Of a DNA stretch of 64,000 nt, positions 34,536-43,108 are shown in pieces; the stretch's first letter is position 1; each line of letters starts with the position of its first letter. The position numbers and the translations under genes are program-made. Origin of the DNA: Shinella sp. SUS2 (GTDB lineage Bacteria > Pseudomonadota > Alphaproteobacteria > Rhizobiales > Rhizobiaceae); NCBI RefSeq assembly GCF_001262505.1, contig NZ_KQ410741.1:1-64000 (forward strand). Direction: 5' to 3'. The notes beneath the pieces were generated by a model. The model saw only the letters and a program-made list of their open reading frames with translations, was not told the DNA's origin and did not search any database.

Positions 34536-35513
34536 ATGCGACCGTCAAGTCTCCGTCTTTTCGCCATCGGCGGACGTGAATGGGCGCTGCTCGGTGCCGT
34601 CATTCTCGCCTCGATCGTCTTTTCTGTCGCCTCGCCCTACTTCGCGACGGCAGGCAATGCAGCGACCATCGTCCGCAACAGTACAGAGCTGATGCTGGCT
34701 GGTCTTGGCATGACCCTGCTGCTCGCGATGGGAAGTATCGACGTGTCGATCGGCATCCTCATGGGGCTTGCCGCCATCGCTGTCTCCCATGCCCTGCTGG
34801 CGTCGGTGGCGCCGGCGCTGGCCTTGCTGGTCGGCCCGGTGACAGGCGCAGGCCTCGGCATGGTGACGGCGCTCGTCGTCGTCCTCGGCCGTGTGCCGGC
34901 CATCGTCGGCACACTCGGCTTGCTCGGCGTTTACCGCATGGGGGTCTTCGTGCTTCTCGGTGGCCAGTGGTTGTCCGGCCTGCCTGCGGGCCTGACGGAG
35001 CTGCTGTCGAGGGCGTTGTTCGGCATCCCACTCTCTGTCTTCGTCATCGGGCTCGCCTATCTTGCGGTCTGGCTGGCACTGCGGCGCACCGCCTATGGGC
35101 CCCATCTGCTCTCGATCGGCAATGCCGAAGAGAAGGCGCGTCTGTCGGGCGTGCCGGTGAACAAGGTCAGGGTCGCCACCTTCGTGGTCAGTGGCGTGCT
35201 GACGGGCCTTGCCGCCAGTTTCTACGTGGCCAATTACCGGAACGTCGAAATGGCTATCGGCAGCACACTGGCGCTCGACGCCATCGCGGCCGTCGTACTC
35301 GGCGGTACGAGCATCCTGGGTGGGCGCTGCAGTCTTCTTGGCACGGCGCTCGGTGTCATCCTACTGCGTGTCCTGCAGAACGGCCTTCTGCTGGTCGGCG
35401 TGCCTTCGCTCTGGCAACCGGTTGTGACCGGCGCGCTGCTGATCGGTGTGCTTGCGCTTGAGGTGCCGGTGTCGCGCCTCGGCGAGATGAAGACGAAGTG
35501 GATGCCGCGATGA
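34536..35513 (+). CDS. Sugar ABC transporter permease, RbsC family (first)
   Basis: 325 residues, hydrophobic, with about eight to nine membrane helices. The family segments LGMTLLLAMGSIDVSIGILMG and LDAIAAVVLGGTSILGGRCS match the BPD_transp_2 (RbsC/FrcB) signature. It overlaps the second permease by four bases (ATGA). Two different permeases would form a heterodimeric channel with the half-size ATPase dimer. Confidence 0.93.
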   Translation: MRPSSLRLFAIGGREWALLGAVILASIVFSVASPYFATAGNAATIVRNSTELMLAGLGMTLLLAMGSIDVSIGILMGLAAIAVSHALLASVAPALALLVGPVTGAGLGMVTALVVVLGRVPAIVGTLGLLGVYRMGVFVLLGGQWLSGLPAGLTELLSRALFGIPLSVFVIGLAYLAVWLALRRTAYGPHLLSIGNAEEKARLSGVPVNKVRVATFVVSGVLTGLAASFYVANYRNVEMAIGSTLALDAIAAVVLGGTSILGGRCSLLGTALGVILLRVLQNGLLLVGVPSLWQPVVTGALLIGVLALEVPVSRLGEMKTKWMPR

Positions 35514-36466
35514 AGAGCCTTCTCAAACCGGCCGCCTCCAGCCGTATCATCCTTCTGCTCACCGTTCTTTGGGTCATCGTCATCGTGTTTTTTGCGGCCC
35601 TCAAGCCGACGATGTTCAGCGCGTCCACGGTAACGACGGTCCTGCAGTTCTCCACCATCCTGGCGCTCGTTTCGCTCGGCCAGTGCCTTGTCATCCTTGC
35701 TGGCGGTGCCGGTATCGACTTGTCGGTCGGCGGTATCGTCTCACTGTCGGTCGTGCTCGCCATGCTCGCGGTCAAGGCGGGGCTGCCACCGGTGTTTCTG
35801 CCGGTCGCCTGCGTCGTCACCGGCCTGCTGCTTGGCCTGGTGAACGGCTTTCTCGTCACCCGCCTGAGGATCCTGCCGCTGATTGCGACGCTCGGCACAC
35901 TCTTTGTCTATTCCGGCCTCGCGCTTGCGCTGACCGGAGGGGCGGCGCAAGCCGGCGTACCTGCCTGGCTGCTTCCCTGGGGCCGCGGCATGGTGTTCAC
36001 GCTGCCGATGCCCTTCGTCACGCTGGTCTTGCCCGTCTTCGCAATCGCCGCGGTGCTGCTGCTCTACAGCGCCTGGGGGCGGTGGCTGTTCGCCATGGGC
36101 TTCAACGAGCGATCGGCGCGCCTCGTCGGCATTCCCGTCGATCGCGCCCGTCTCCTCGTCTACGGCCTGAGCGGCTTCCTCGGGGGGGTGGCGGGGTTGG
36201 TTTCTCTCGCCTGGCTCGGAAGTGCGCGACCCAATATTGGGCAGAACCTGGAGCTTGAATCGCTGACGGCCGTCATGCTGGGCGGTGTCGCCATCACCGG
36301 TGGCGTGGGCGGGGTCGGCGGGGTTATCGCCGCGGTGATCCTGCTTGTCACGCTGAAGACCGGGCTTCTGCAACTCAACGTCAACACCGTCTGGCAGGTC
36401 GGCATCGTCGGGGCACTCCTGATCGCCGTGCTGCTGGTCGACCGCCTTTCAAAACGCTGGAGTTAA
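35510..36466 (+). CDS. Sugar ABC transporter permease, RbsC family (second)
   Basis: 318 residues, start overlapping the previous stop (ATGA at 35510). Membrane helices and the conserved segments LAGGAGIDLSVGGIVSLSVV and LTAVMLGGVAITGGVGGVGG mark the RbsC family. It lies two bases before the M20 peptidase gene, so the peptidase belongs to the same transcript. Confidence 0.93.
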   Translation: MKSLLKPAASSRIILLLTVLWVIVIVFFAALKPTMFSASTVTTVLQFSTILALVSLGQCLVILAGGAGIDLSVGGIVSLSVVLAMLAVKAGLPPVFLPVACVVTGLLLGLVNGFLVTRLRILPLIATLGTLFVYSGLALALTGGAAQAGVPAWLLPWGRGMVFTLPMPFVTLVLPVFAIAAVLLLYSAWGRWLFAMGFNERSARLVGIPVDRARLLVYGLSGFLGGVAGLVSLAWLGSARPNIGQNLELESLTAVMLGGVAITGGVGGVGGVIAAVILLVTLKTGLLQLNVNTVWQVGIVGALLIAVLLVDRLSKRWS

Positions 36467-36468
36467 GC

Positions 36469-37785
36469 ATGTCATCCATCGAACAGCAGATCGCCGATCG
36501 CGTCGAGGCCGCCGAAGAGCGCATCGTCAGGACACTGAGCGATCTCGTCTCCTTCGCGTCGATCGTGAAGTCGAACCCAAAGGAGGCGGGACCTGGTGAG
36601 CGCGACTGCCAGCTCTATCTGCAGAAGCGGCTGGAGGCACTCGGCTTTGCGACCGACCTCTGGGACCCGGACGGCCCGGCGCTCTATGCCAAGTACCAGG
36701 GGCGCCCCGGCGCCAACAAGGGCCGTACCTTCGAGGGGCGTCCGAATCTCGGCGGCGTTCTGAAGGGAACCGGTGGTGGTCGCTCGATCATGCTGACCGG
36801 GCATATCGACGTTGTGCCGCCGGGTGCGGCCGAGCATTGGACAACCGATCCGTTCACGCCCGTCTTGAAGGATGGCTTCCTGCACGGCCGCGGCACCGTC
36901 GACATGAAGGGCGGCGTCGCCTGCATGCTGATGGCGGTCGAAATTCTCAAGGAAATGGGACTTGAGCTGAAAGGCGATGTCGTCTTCACCACGGTGGTGG
37001 ACGAGGAGATCGGCGGCATGGGCTCACTTGCGATGGTCGATCGTGGTTTCAAGGCTGATGCCGGCATCATGACCGAGCCGACGGCAAACCGCATCGCGCC
37101 GCTTTGCCATGGTATTCTCTGGGGCAGGATCATCATCGATGGGATCGGTGGCCATGCCGAGCTGACGCCGAATGCCTGGTATACGAGCGGACCGGTCGAT
37201 GCCGTGCAACTCTGCCGCCAAATGCTCGACGGTATCGATATCCTGAACCGTCGTTGGATGTTCGACCCGAAGAAGAACCACCCGCTGATGGACCTGCCGA
37301 ACCAGATCATCGTCACGCAGATGAGTGCTGGCGAACACCCGTCCTCGATGGCCGGCCGTGCCGAGATCATCATCGACGCGCAATACCTGCCGAGCGAGAA
37401 GGACGAATTCGGTCTCGGCGGTCACGTGAAGCGCGAGATCGAGGAGCACGTCCGCCATGTCTGCCAGGCCGACCCCTATCTGCGGGAGCATCCCGCCCGT
37501 GTCGAGTGGATCCTCGATGCCGATTGTGCGGAAATCCCGGCCGACAGCCCATTCGTCTCGATCTTCCAGGAGGCGGTCGCGACTGCCGATCTGTCACCGG
37601 TTCTGTCAGGTTTCGGCGCCCACAGCGACATCGGTCTTCCGACAGGGCTCGGCAACACGCCGACGGTAAATTTCGGTCCTGGCGACCCGGCGCAGGCGCA
37701 CCAGCCGAATGAACGTGTCTCCGTGCGCGACCTTGTCGACTGCACCAAGGCGATCGCCCTTGCCGTTCAAAAATGGTGCAACTGA
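36469..37785 (+). CDS. M20-family metallopeptidase / deacylase (ArgE/DapE type)
   Basis: 438 residues. The zinc-site motifs SIMLTGHIDVVPPG (His, Asp), GRGTVDMKGG (Asp) and VVDEEIGGMGS (catalytic and ligand Glu) are intact. A His near GHAELTPNAW is in the dimerisation domain. It is cytoplasmic. The family removes acyl groups from amino acids or amino sugars, or splits dipeptides. At the end of a sugar-importer operon it may deacylate the imported compound or act on an amide-linked sugar. The substrate is not known. A weak hairpin (GTGCCC 37868-37873 / GGGCAC 37894-37899) follows in the gap before lhgO. Confidence 0.9.
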   Translation: MSSIEQQIADRVEAAEERIVRTLSDLVSFASIVKSNPKEAGPGERDCQLYLQKRLEALGFATDLWDPDGPALYAKYQGRPGANKGRTFEGRPNLGGVLKGTGGGRSIMLTGHIDVVPPGAAEHWTTDPFTPVLKDGFLHGRGTVDMKGGVACMLMAVEILKEMGLELKGDVVFTTVVDEEIGGMGSLAMVDRGFKADAGIMTEPTANRIAPLCHGILWGRIIIDGIGGHAELTPNAWYTSGPVDAVQLCRQMLDGIDILNRRWMFDPKKNHPLMDLPNQIIVTQMSAGEHPSSMAGRAEIIIDAQYLPSEKDEFGLGGHVKREIEEHVRHVCQADPYLREHPARVEWILDADCAEIPADSPFVSIFQEAVATADLSPVLSGFGAHSDIGLPTGLGNTPTVNFGPGDPAQAHQPNERVSVRDLVDCTKAIALAVQKWCN

Positions 37786-37968
37786 CGGGCATTCCCCCGA
37801 AGTCCGCTTCCGGTCCGCAATTTGCGAGTGCTTCCCATGGCCGCCCGGAAAATGCGACATGTTCAATGTGCCCCCGTCCCGTTGTCGGAGCGAGGGCACT
37901 CCTTTGCTCGTTCCCGTTCGGCAGCCTGCCGTTCCGGCCTTTTCAAGGCCGCATCGACCAGGCCTTGC

Positions 37969-39156
37969 CTAGTTTCCAAGCCGGCCCACGATCATCTCCG
38001 CAATCGGGATGGCCGAGGTGGCTGCGGGTGAGGGAGCATTGCAGACGTGCAGCATGCGGTCCGTTTCCGCGAAGAGGAAGTCGTGAATGAGCGTGCCGTC
38101 CTTGCGCACGGCCTGGGCACGTATGCCGGCTTCGTAGGGCAGAAGGTCCGAAAGCGTCAGGCTCGGGCAGTATTTTCTGCACTCCGCCAGATAGCCCGGT
38201 TTCCAGAGCGAGTTGCGCAGTTCCGTCACGGCCGATTTCCGGTTGGCGAACACGGTTTTCCAGAAGCCGGGGAACAAGGCGTAGTCGGCCATGTCGGCAA
38301 GGTTGATGGAAAGGCGCGGGTAGCCCTCGCGCGCGAAACCGATGACGGCATTGGGCCCGACCGTCACGCTGCCGTCGATCATGCGTGTGAGATGCACGCC
38401 GAGGAAGGGCAAATCGGGATCCGGGACGGGGTAAATGAGGTGGCGGACGATGTCGTTCTTGTCGGCAGGCAGGCGAAAGTATTCCCCCCGAAACGGCACG
38501 ATGCGGTGCTCGATCGGAAGGCCGGCAAGCACCGCAAGCCGATCTGATTGCAGGCCGGCGCAGGCGACCAGTTTCTTCGCCTGCCATGTCTGCCCGTCGG
38601 AGGTGATATCAACGACATCGATCGTTTCGCGGATGCCCGTGATGCGTGTCGAAAGGCGGATATTGCCGCCGAGTGCCTTGATGCGCCGTCCCATCGCCTG
38701 GCAGACCTCGGCATAGCTGACGATCCCGGTCGAAGGGACGAAGAGCGCCCCGCGACCGCGAATATGCGGTTCGCGCTCCCGCAATTCGCCTTCGCTGACG
38801 CGATGCACCTCGATCGTGTTCTGCTTTGATCGCTCATAAAGAGCGTCCATGCGCTGTATCTCAAGATCGGAGGTGGCGACGAGCAGCTTTCCGCAGACCT
38901 CAAACCGGATGCCGTTTTCGCTGCAGAAGGCCTTGGTGGCTTCAGCGCCCTTGCGGCAAAGTTCCGCCTTGAGACTGCCGGGCGGATAGTAGATGCCGGC
39001 GTGGATGACGCCGCTGTTGTGGCCGGTCTGATGCTTGCCGAGCGCGTCCTCCTTTTCGATGAGGATGAGGCTGCTGCCCGGCTTGTTTTCGAGAAGGCGC
39101 ATTGCCGTTGCCAATCCAACGATGCCGCCGCCGACAATGCAGTAGTCGAAGATCAT
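37969..39156 (-). CDS. lhgO: L-2-hydroxyglutarate oxidase
   Basis: 395 residues. The FAD-binding N-terminus DYCIVGGGIVGLATAMRLL and the LhgO hallmark GKHQTGHNSGVIHAGIYY are present. The enzyme oxidises L-2-hydroxyglutarate to 2-oxoglutarate and passes electrons to the membrane quinone pool. In lysine/5-aminovalerate breakdown it works after the glutarate hydroxylase CsiD; no csiD is in this window. It follows livF by 84 bases on the same strand and probably shares its transcript, tying it to the import and amine-degradation cluster on the other strand. Confidence 0.92.
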   Translation of the reverse strand: MIFDYCIVGGGIVGLATAMRLLENKPGSSLILIEKEDALGKHQTGHNSGVIHAGIYYPPGSLKAELCRKGAEATKAFCSENGIRFEVCGKLLVATSDLEIQRMDALYERSKQNTIEVHRVSEGELREREPHIRGRGALFVPSTGIVSYAEVCQAMGRRIKALGGNIRLSTRITGIRETIDVVDITSDGQTWQAKKLVACAGLQSDRLAVLAGLPIEHRIVPFRGEYFRLPADKNDIVRHLIYPVPDPDLPFLGVHLTRMIDGSVTVGPNAVIGFAREGYPRLSINLADMADYALFPGFWKTVFANRKSAVTELRNSLWKPGYLAECRKYCPSLTLSDLLPYEAGIRAQAVRKDGTLIHDFLFAETDRMLHVCNAPSPAATSAIPIAEMIVGRLGN

Positions 39157-39240
39157 ATGTCGTGTCCTTGAGGCAGTTTTTCGCGAAAGCGCGTCGCAAT
39201 TTCCTGCCTGGAATTGGGTGTAAACGAAGCGTCCGCCTGC

Positions 39241-39969
39241 CTATCCGCGTGCTGCTTCGTGATTGCTGTAGCCGAAGTAAGCTTCTTCCAACGCGTGGCC
39301 GTCTGCAAGATCGCTTGCCGTCCCCTCCAGCGCCACATGCCCATTGCGCAGCACATAGATGCGCGAAGCAAGGTCGAGAATGCGGGCGGTGGATTGTTCG
39401 ACGACGAGAAGCGTCAAGCCGTCGGCATTGAGCTGGCGCAGGCTGTCGTAGACCTGATCGATGACGAGGGGGGCGAGGCCAAGCGATGGCTCGTCGATCA
39501 TCATCAGTGAGGGCCGTTGCAGAATGGCGCGTGCAATGGCGAGCTGCTGCTGTTCACCGCCAGACAGATGGCCGGCAATGCCGCGATAGCGGTTCCTCAG
39601 AATCGGGAAAATGGTGAGCACACGTTCCAGGTCGACCGCCGCTTCTGCCTTGTCCTTGCGGATCATACCACCGAGCAAGAGGTTCTCCTGCACCGTCAAA
39701 GTGCGGAAAATGCTCCGACCCTCTGGCACGAGTGCGAGCCCCTTGCGGCACAGTTTTTCCGGCGGCTGGCCGGATACGCTTTCGCCCCTGAAGGTAAGCG
39801 TGCCGCCGGTCGGCGCCATGAGTCCGGAAATCGTCTTCAGAAGCGTGGACTTGCCGGCCCCGTTGGGGCCGACGACGAAGACGATCTCGTCCTTTCGAAC
39901 CTCAAGATCGACGGATTTCAAGGCAGCAAGCCGGCCGTAGCCGGCGGTGAGGCCGCGGATTTCAAGCAT
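39241..39969 (-). CDS. livF: Branched-chain amino acid-type ABC transporter ATP-binding protein LivF
   Basis: 242 residues from ATG 39969, with AGGGGA upstream; the open frame beyond it has no ribosome site. Walker A GPNGAGKST, signature LSGGEQQQLAIARA and Walker B MMIDEPSLGLAP are intact. LivF-type ATPases pair with LivG, here at 41426 on the opposite strand, so the importer genes are split between two divergent operons around the receptor gene. Confidence 0.92.
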   Translation of the reverse strand: MLEIRGLTAGYGRLAALKSVDLEVRKDEIVFVVGPNGAGKSTLLKTISGLMAPTGGTLTFRGESVSGQPPEKLCRKGLALVPEGRSIFRTLTVQENLLLGGMIRKDKAEAAVDLERVLTIFPILRNRYRGIAGHLSGGEQQQLAIARAILQRPSLMMIDEPSLGLAPLVIDQVYDSLRQLNADGLTLLVVEQSTARILDLASRIYVLRNGHVALEGTASDLADGHALEEAYFGYSNHEAARG

Positions 39970-40034
39970 GTCGTTCCCCTTTGGCGCGGTTGTGATCTCG
40001 GATGGAAATCGCAGGACCACACCGTTTTTTGCCG

Positions 40035-40078
40035 TTGACAAAAAAAATCTAACCCGCATTCTGTCTTCTGTCCACAGA
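40035..40078 (+). promoter_or_regulatory. Candidate promoter and dyad upstream of the receptor gene
   Basis: TTGACA at 40035-40040 sits upstream of the receptor start at 40133 and could be a -35 element; no good -10 is seen 17 bases on. A 12-base dyad TCTGT-CC-ACAGA at 40067-40078 lies between the divergent livF and receptor genes and could be a site for the GntR regulator at 44159. Weak evidence. Confidence 0.3.
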
Positions 40079-40132
40079 GGACTATGTGCAAAAAATCAGG
40101 CCGGGCAACGCCACGGCTGAAGGGGAACGACG

Positions 40133-41329
40133 ATGAAATCTGTTGCTGTGGCCGCCTCGGCCGCAATCGCCCTCCTGTTGCCGGTGACCAGCGTTCAGGC
40201 CGAAGAGCCGATCAAGATCGGCTTTGCCATCGCGGAATCCGGCTGGCTTTCGAACTATGACAGCGCGCCTTTCAAGGCCGCCGTCATGAAGATCGAGGAA
40301 ATTAACAAGGCCGGCGGCCTCCTGGGTCGCCAGATCGAATATTCCGTCATGGACACCAAGACGGAGCAGGCCCGCGCCGCAACCGTCGGCGCGCAACTCG
40401 TCGATGGCGGCATCGATATGCTGGTCGTCTCCTGCGACTACGATTTCGGCGCACCGGCGGCGCTTGCCGCCAAACAGGCGGGCAAGATCGCCTTTAGCCT
40501 GTGCGCGGCCGATCCGAAGATGGGCGTGCAGGGCGTTGGCCCGCTCGCCTTCACCGCCAACAGCGCGGCGCAATCGGAAGGCATCGCCATTGCCGAATAC
40601 GGCCAGAAGAAGATGAACCTGAAGTCGGTCTACGTGCTGGAAGACCTGACGATCGAATACAACAAGTCGGCCTGTGCCGGTTTCCGCGCGGCCTGGGCGG
40701 CCGGCGGCGGCGAGGAAACGATCCTCGGCAACGACACGTTCAAGAACGACGACCCGTCGATCGCCTCGCAGATCACCCGTCTCAAGGGCCTGGCAACGCA
40801 GCCAGATGCGGTCTTCGTCTGCTCATTCACGCCGGGCGGGGCTTCGGCCGTGCGCCAGCTTCGCGCTGCCGGCATCGATCTGCCGATCCTTGCCAACACG
40901 GCGATGGTCGACAATTACTGGCTGAACGCCGTGCCAGGCCTCAAGGATTTCTACCTGCCCGCCTTCATGTCGCTCTACGGCGACGACCCGCGGCCGGAAA
41001 TGAACACGTTCCTCGAAAGCCACAAGGCGCGTTACGGCGAGCCGCCGGTCTCCTCCTATTCGGTTCTGGGCTATAGCCTCATCGAACAGTGGGCCTATGC
41101 GGTCGAGCAGGCGAAGACGACCGAGTCCGAAGCCGTGGTCGGCGTCATGAACACCTTCAAGGACCAGCCGTTCACCGCCGGCCCGACATCCTTCACCGAT
41201 CAGCTTCATATCCAGGTCGACCGTCCCTGGCTGATCATGAAGGTCGAGAACGACTCCTTCCGCGCCGTGGAAGTCTACCGGAATTCGTTCAAGCCGGACA
41301 TGAAGCTCCTGTTCCGCGTCGGTCAGTAA
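40133..41329 (+). CDS. Branched-chain-type ABC transporter substrate-binding protein
   Basis: 398 residues. Signal peptide MKSVAVAASAAIALLLPVTS, probably cleaved after VQA near residue 23. The mature chain starts IKIGFAIAESGWLSNYDSAP, a type I periplasmic fold of the LivK/AmiC/UrtA class. These receptors bind amino acids, amides, urea or aromatic compounds. Next to a cyclic-amide hydrolase operon it may bind a lactam, hydantoin or omega-amino acid rather than leucine. Confidence 0.9.
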   Translation: MKSVAVAASAAIALLLPVTSVQAEEPIKIGFAIAESGWLSNYDSAPFKAAVMKIEEINKAGGLLGRQIEYSVMDTKTEQARAATVGAQLVDGGIDMLVVSCDYDFGAPAALAAKQAGKIAFSLCAADPKMGVQGVGPLAFTANSAAQSEGIAIAEYGQKKMNLKSVYVLEDLTIEYNKSACAGFRAAWAAGGGEETILGNDTFKNDDPSIASQITRLKGLATQPDAVFVCSFTPGGASAVRQLRAAGIDLPILANTAMVDNYWLNAVPGLKDFYLPAFMSLYGDDPRPEMNTFLESHKARYGEPPVSSYSVLGYSLIEQWAYAVEQAKTTESEAVVGVMNTFKDQPFTAGPTSFTDQLHIQVDRPWLIMKVENDSFRAVEVYRNSFKPDMKLLFRVGQ

Positions 41330-41425
41330 CCGGCAGCGATCCGTCGGCTGCATGGCGGTGCAGCCGACGGCACCAAAATCTCCAAGCAAATTCATAGCCG
41401 AGCTTACGAATAGGTCTCGCCCGAT

Positions 41426-42181
41426 ATGTCACGTCCATCGAAAGAACGGCTGGAAGCCCGCGGCGTTGCCGTCGCCTTTGGCGGCATCCGGGCCTTGAGC
41501 GGGGTCGACCTGGAGATCCGGCGCGGCGAAGTGCTCGGCCTGATCGGCCCGAACGGCGCCGGCAAGACGACCATGGTCAATGTCCTGAGCGGCTTCCAGC
41601 GCCCGACCAGCGGCAGCATCAGCCTCGACGGCATCGACGTTTCCAAGCTCACCGCCCGCAAGATCGCCCAGGCCGGTGTCGGCCGCAGTTTCCAGGCGGC
41701 GCGTCTCTTTCGGGCGATGACGGTGGAGCAGAACCTTTCGGTCGCCGCGATCGGCAGCGGGCTTTCACGCAAGGCGGCCCTAGAGCGGGCGCGCGAAATC
41801 CTCGACTGGATGGGCCTTGCGAAAAAGGCCGAGCACCGCTGCGACAGCCTTTCCTATGGCGATGAGCGCCGTGTCAGCATCGCCCGGGCGCTCGCCTTGC
41901 AGCCGTCCTTCGCGCTGCTCGACGAGCCGGCCTCCGGCATGAACGACGCGGAATGCGAGGCGCTGATGGAGGTGATTGCCGAGCTGCCGGCGCGCTTCGG
42001 CTGCGGCGTGCTGCTGATCGAACACAATATGAAGGTGATCATGGGCGTGTGCCAGCGCATCCATGTGCTCGACGGCGGCCAGAGCCTCGCCGAGGGCTCG
42101 CCCCAGGACATCCAGAAAAACCCCGCCGTCCGCCGCGCCTATCTGGGCGAGAAGGCGACAGACAGCACGCTTGCGATCTAG
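41426..42181 (+). CDS. livG: Branched-chain-type ABC transporter ATP-binding protein LivG
   Basis: 251 residues. Walker A GPNGAGKTTMVNVLSGF, a slightly altered signature LSYGDERRVSIARAL, and Walker B FALLDEPASGMN. The C-terminal LivG hallmark segment RIHVLDGGQSLAEGSPQDI is present. It heads the permease genes and acts with LivF at 39241. Confidence 0.93.
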   Translation: MSRPSKERLEARGVAVAFGGIRALSGVDLEIRRGEVLGLIGPNGAGKTTMVNVLSGFQRPTSGSISLDGIDVSKLTARKIAQAGVGRSFQAARLFRAMTVEQNLSVAAIGSGLSRKAALERAREILDWMGLAKKAEHRCDSLSYGDERRVSIARALALQPSFALLDEPASGMNDAECEALMEVIAELPARFGCGVLLIEHNMKVIMGVCQRIHVLDGGQSLAEGSPQDIQKNPAVRRAYLGEKATDSTLAI

Positions 42182-42193
42182 GAACAGGACGCC

Positions 42194-43108
42194 ATGGCCA
42201 ATATCGTTCAGGTTCTCGTCGATGCCATCGCGCTGGGCAGCCTCTATGCCCTCGTCGCCCTGGCGATCGGCCTCGTCTTCGGCGTCATGCGGCTCGTCAA
42301 TTTCGCCCAGGCCGACTACATCACCATCGGCGCCTATGCGCTGGTCGTGCCGACGGCGAGCGTCACACCGCCGCTGCTGCTTGGTGCGCTGCCCGCAGCG
42401 CTGATGATCGGAGGTGTGCTGTTCGTGGTCGTCGTGCTGGCGCTCCTCACCGAGCGCGTCGCCTTCCGGCCGTTGCGCAATTCCAATCCGTCGACGCTGC
42501 TGATCTCCTCCTTCGCCGTCAGCTATTTCCTGCAGAACCTCGTCATGCTCATCCACACCGGCCGGCCGAAATCGGTCGGCATCGGGCAGGGCTTGGCCAA
42601 TGCGGTGGAGATTGGCGGCGTGCGCGTTCCTGGCATCCAGCTCCTCACCATGGTCGTCACCGCCGGCCTGCTCGTCGCGCTCGTGCTCTTCCTCAAGAAG
42701 ACGCCGCTCGGCATCCAGATGCGGGCGGCGGCGGAAAATTTCCAGATGGCCCGCCTGCTCGGCATGCCGGCAAACCGGGTGATCGCACTTGCCTTCGCCA
42801 TTTCCGGCCTGCTCGGCGGCGCCGTCTCGCTGCTCCTGACGATCCAGACGGGCACGCTCGACTTGCGCATGGGCCTGATGCCCGTCGTCTACGCCTTCTT
42901 CGCCACCGTCATCGGCGGCATGGGCTCCTTGCCGGGCGCGGCACTCGGCGGGTTCCTTGTCGGCGTCGCCAGCGTGCTCCTGCAAACCTATCTCCCGGCC
43001 GATCTGCGCCCCTTCCGTGATGCAGGCGTGTTCATGATGGTCATCCTGATCCTCCTCGTGCGCCCGCAGGGCCTTATCGTCACCAGCGCCGCGAAGGAGC
43101 GCGTGTAA
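42194..43108 (+). CDS. livH: Branched-chain-type ABC transporter permease LivH
   Basis: 304 residues with about eight membrane helices. The family opening ALGSLYALVALAIGLVFGVM and the EAA-like segment NPSTLLISSFAVSYFLQNL are clear. Its stop overlaps the livM start (TAATG). Forms the inner-membrane channel together with LivM. Confidence 0.93.
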   Translation: MANIVQVLVDAIALGSLYALVALAIGLVFGVMRLVNFAQADYITIGAYALVVPTASVTPPLLLGALPAALMIGGVLFVVVVLALLTERVAFRPLRNSNPSTLLISSFAVSYFLQNLVMLIHTGRPKSVGIGQGLANAVEIGGVRVPGIQLLTMVVTAGLLVALVLFLKKTPLGIQMRAAAENFQMARLLGMPANRVIALAFAISGLLGGAVSLLLTIQTGTLDLRMGLMPVVYAFFATVIGGMGSLPGAALGGFLVGVASVLLQTYLPADLRPFRDAGVFMMVILILLVRPQGLIVTSAAKERV

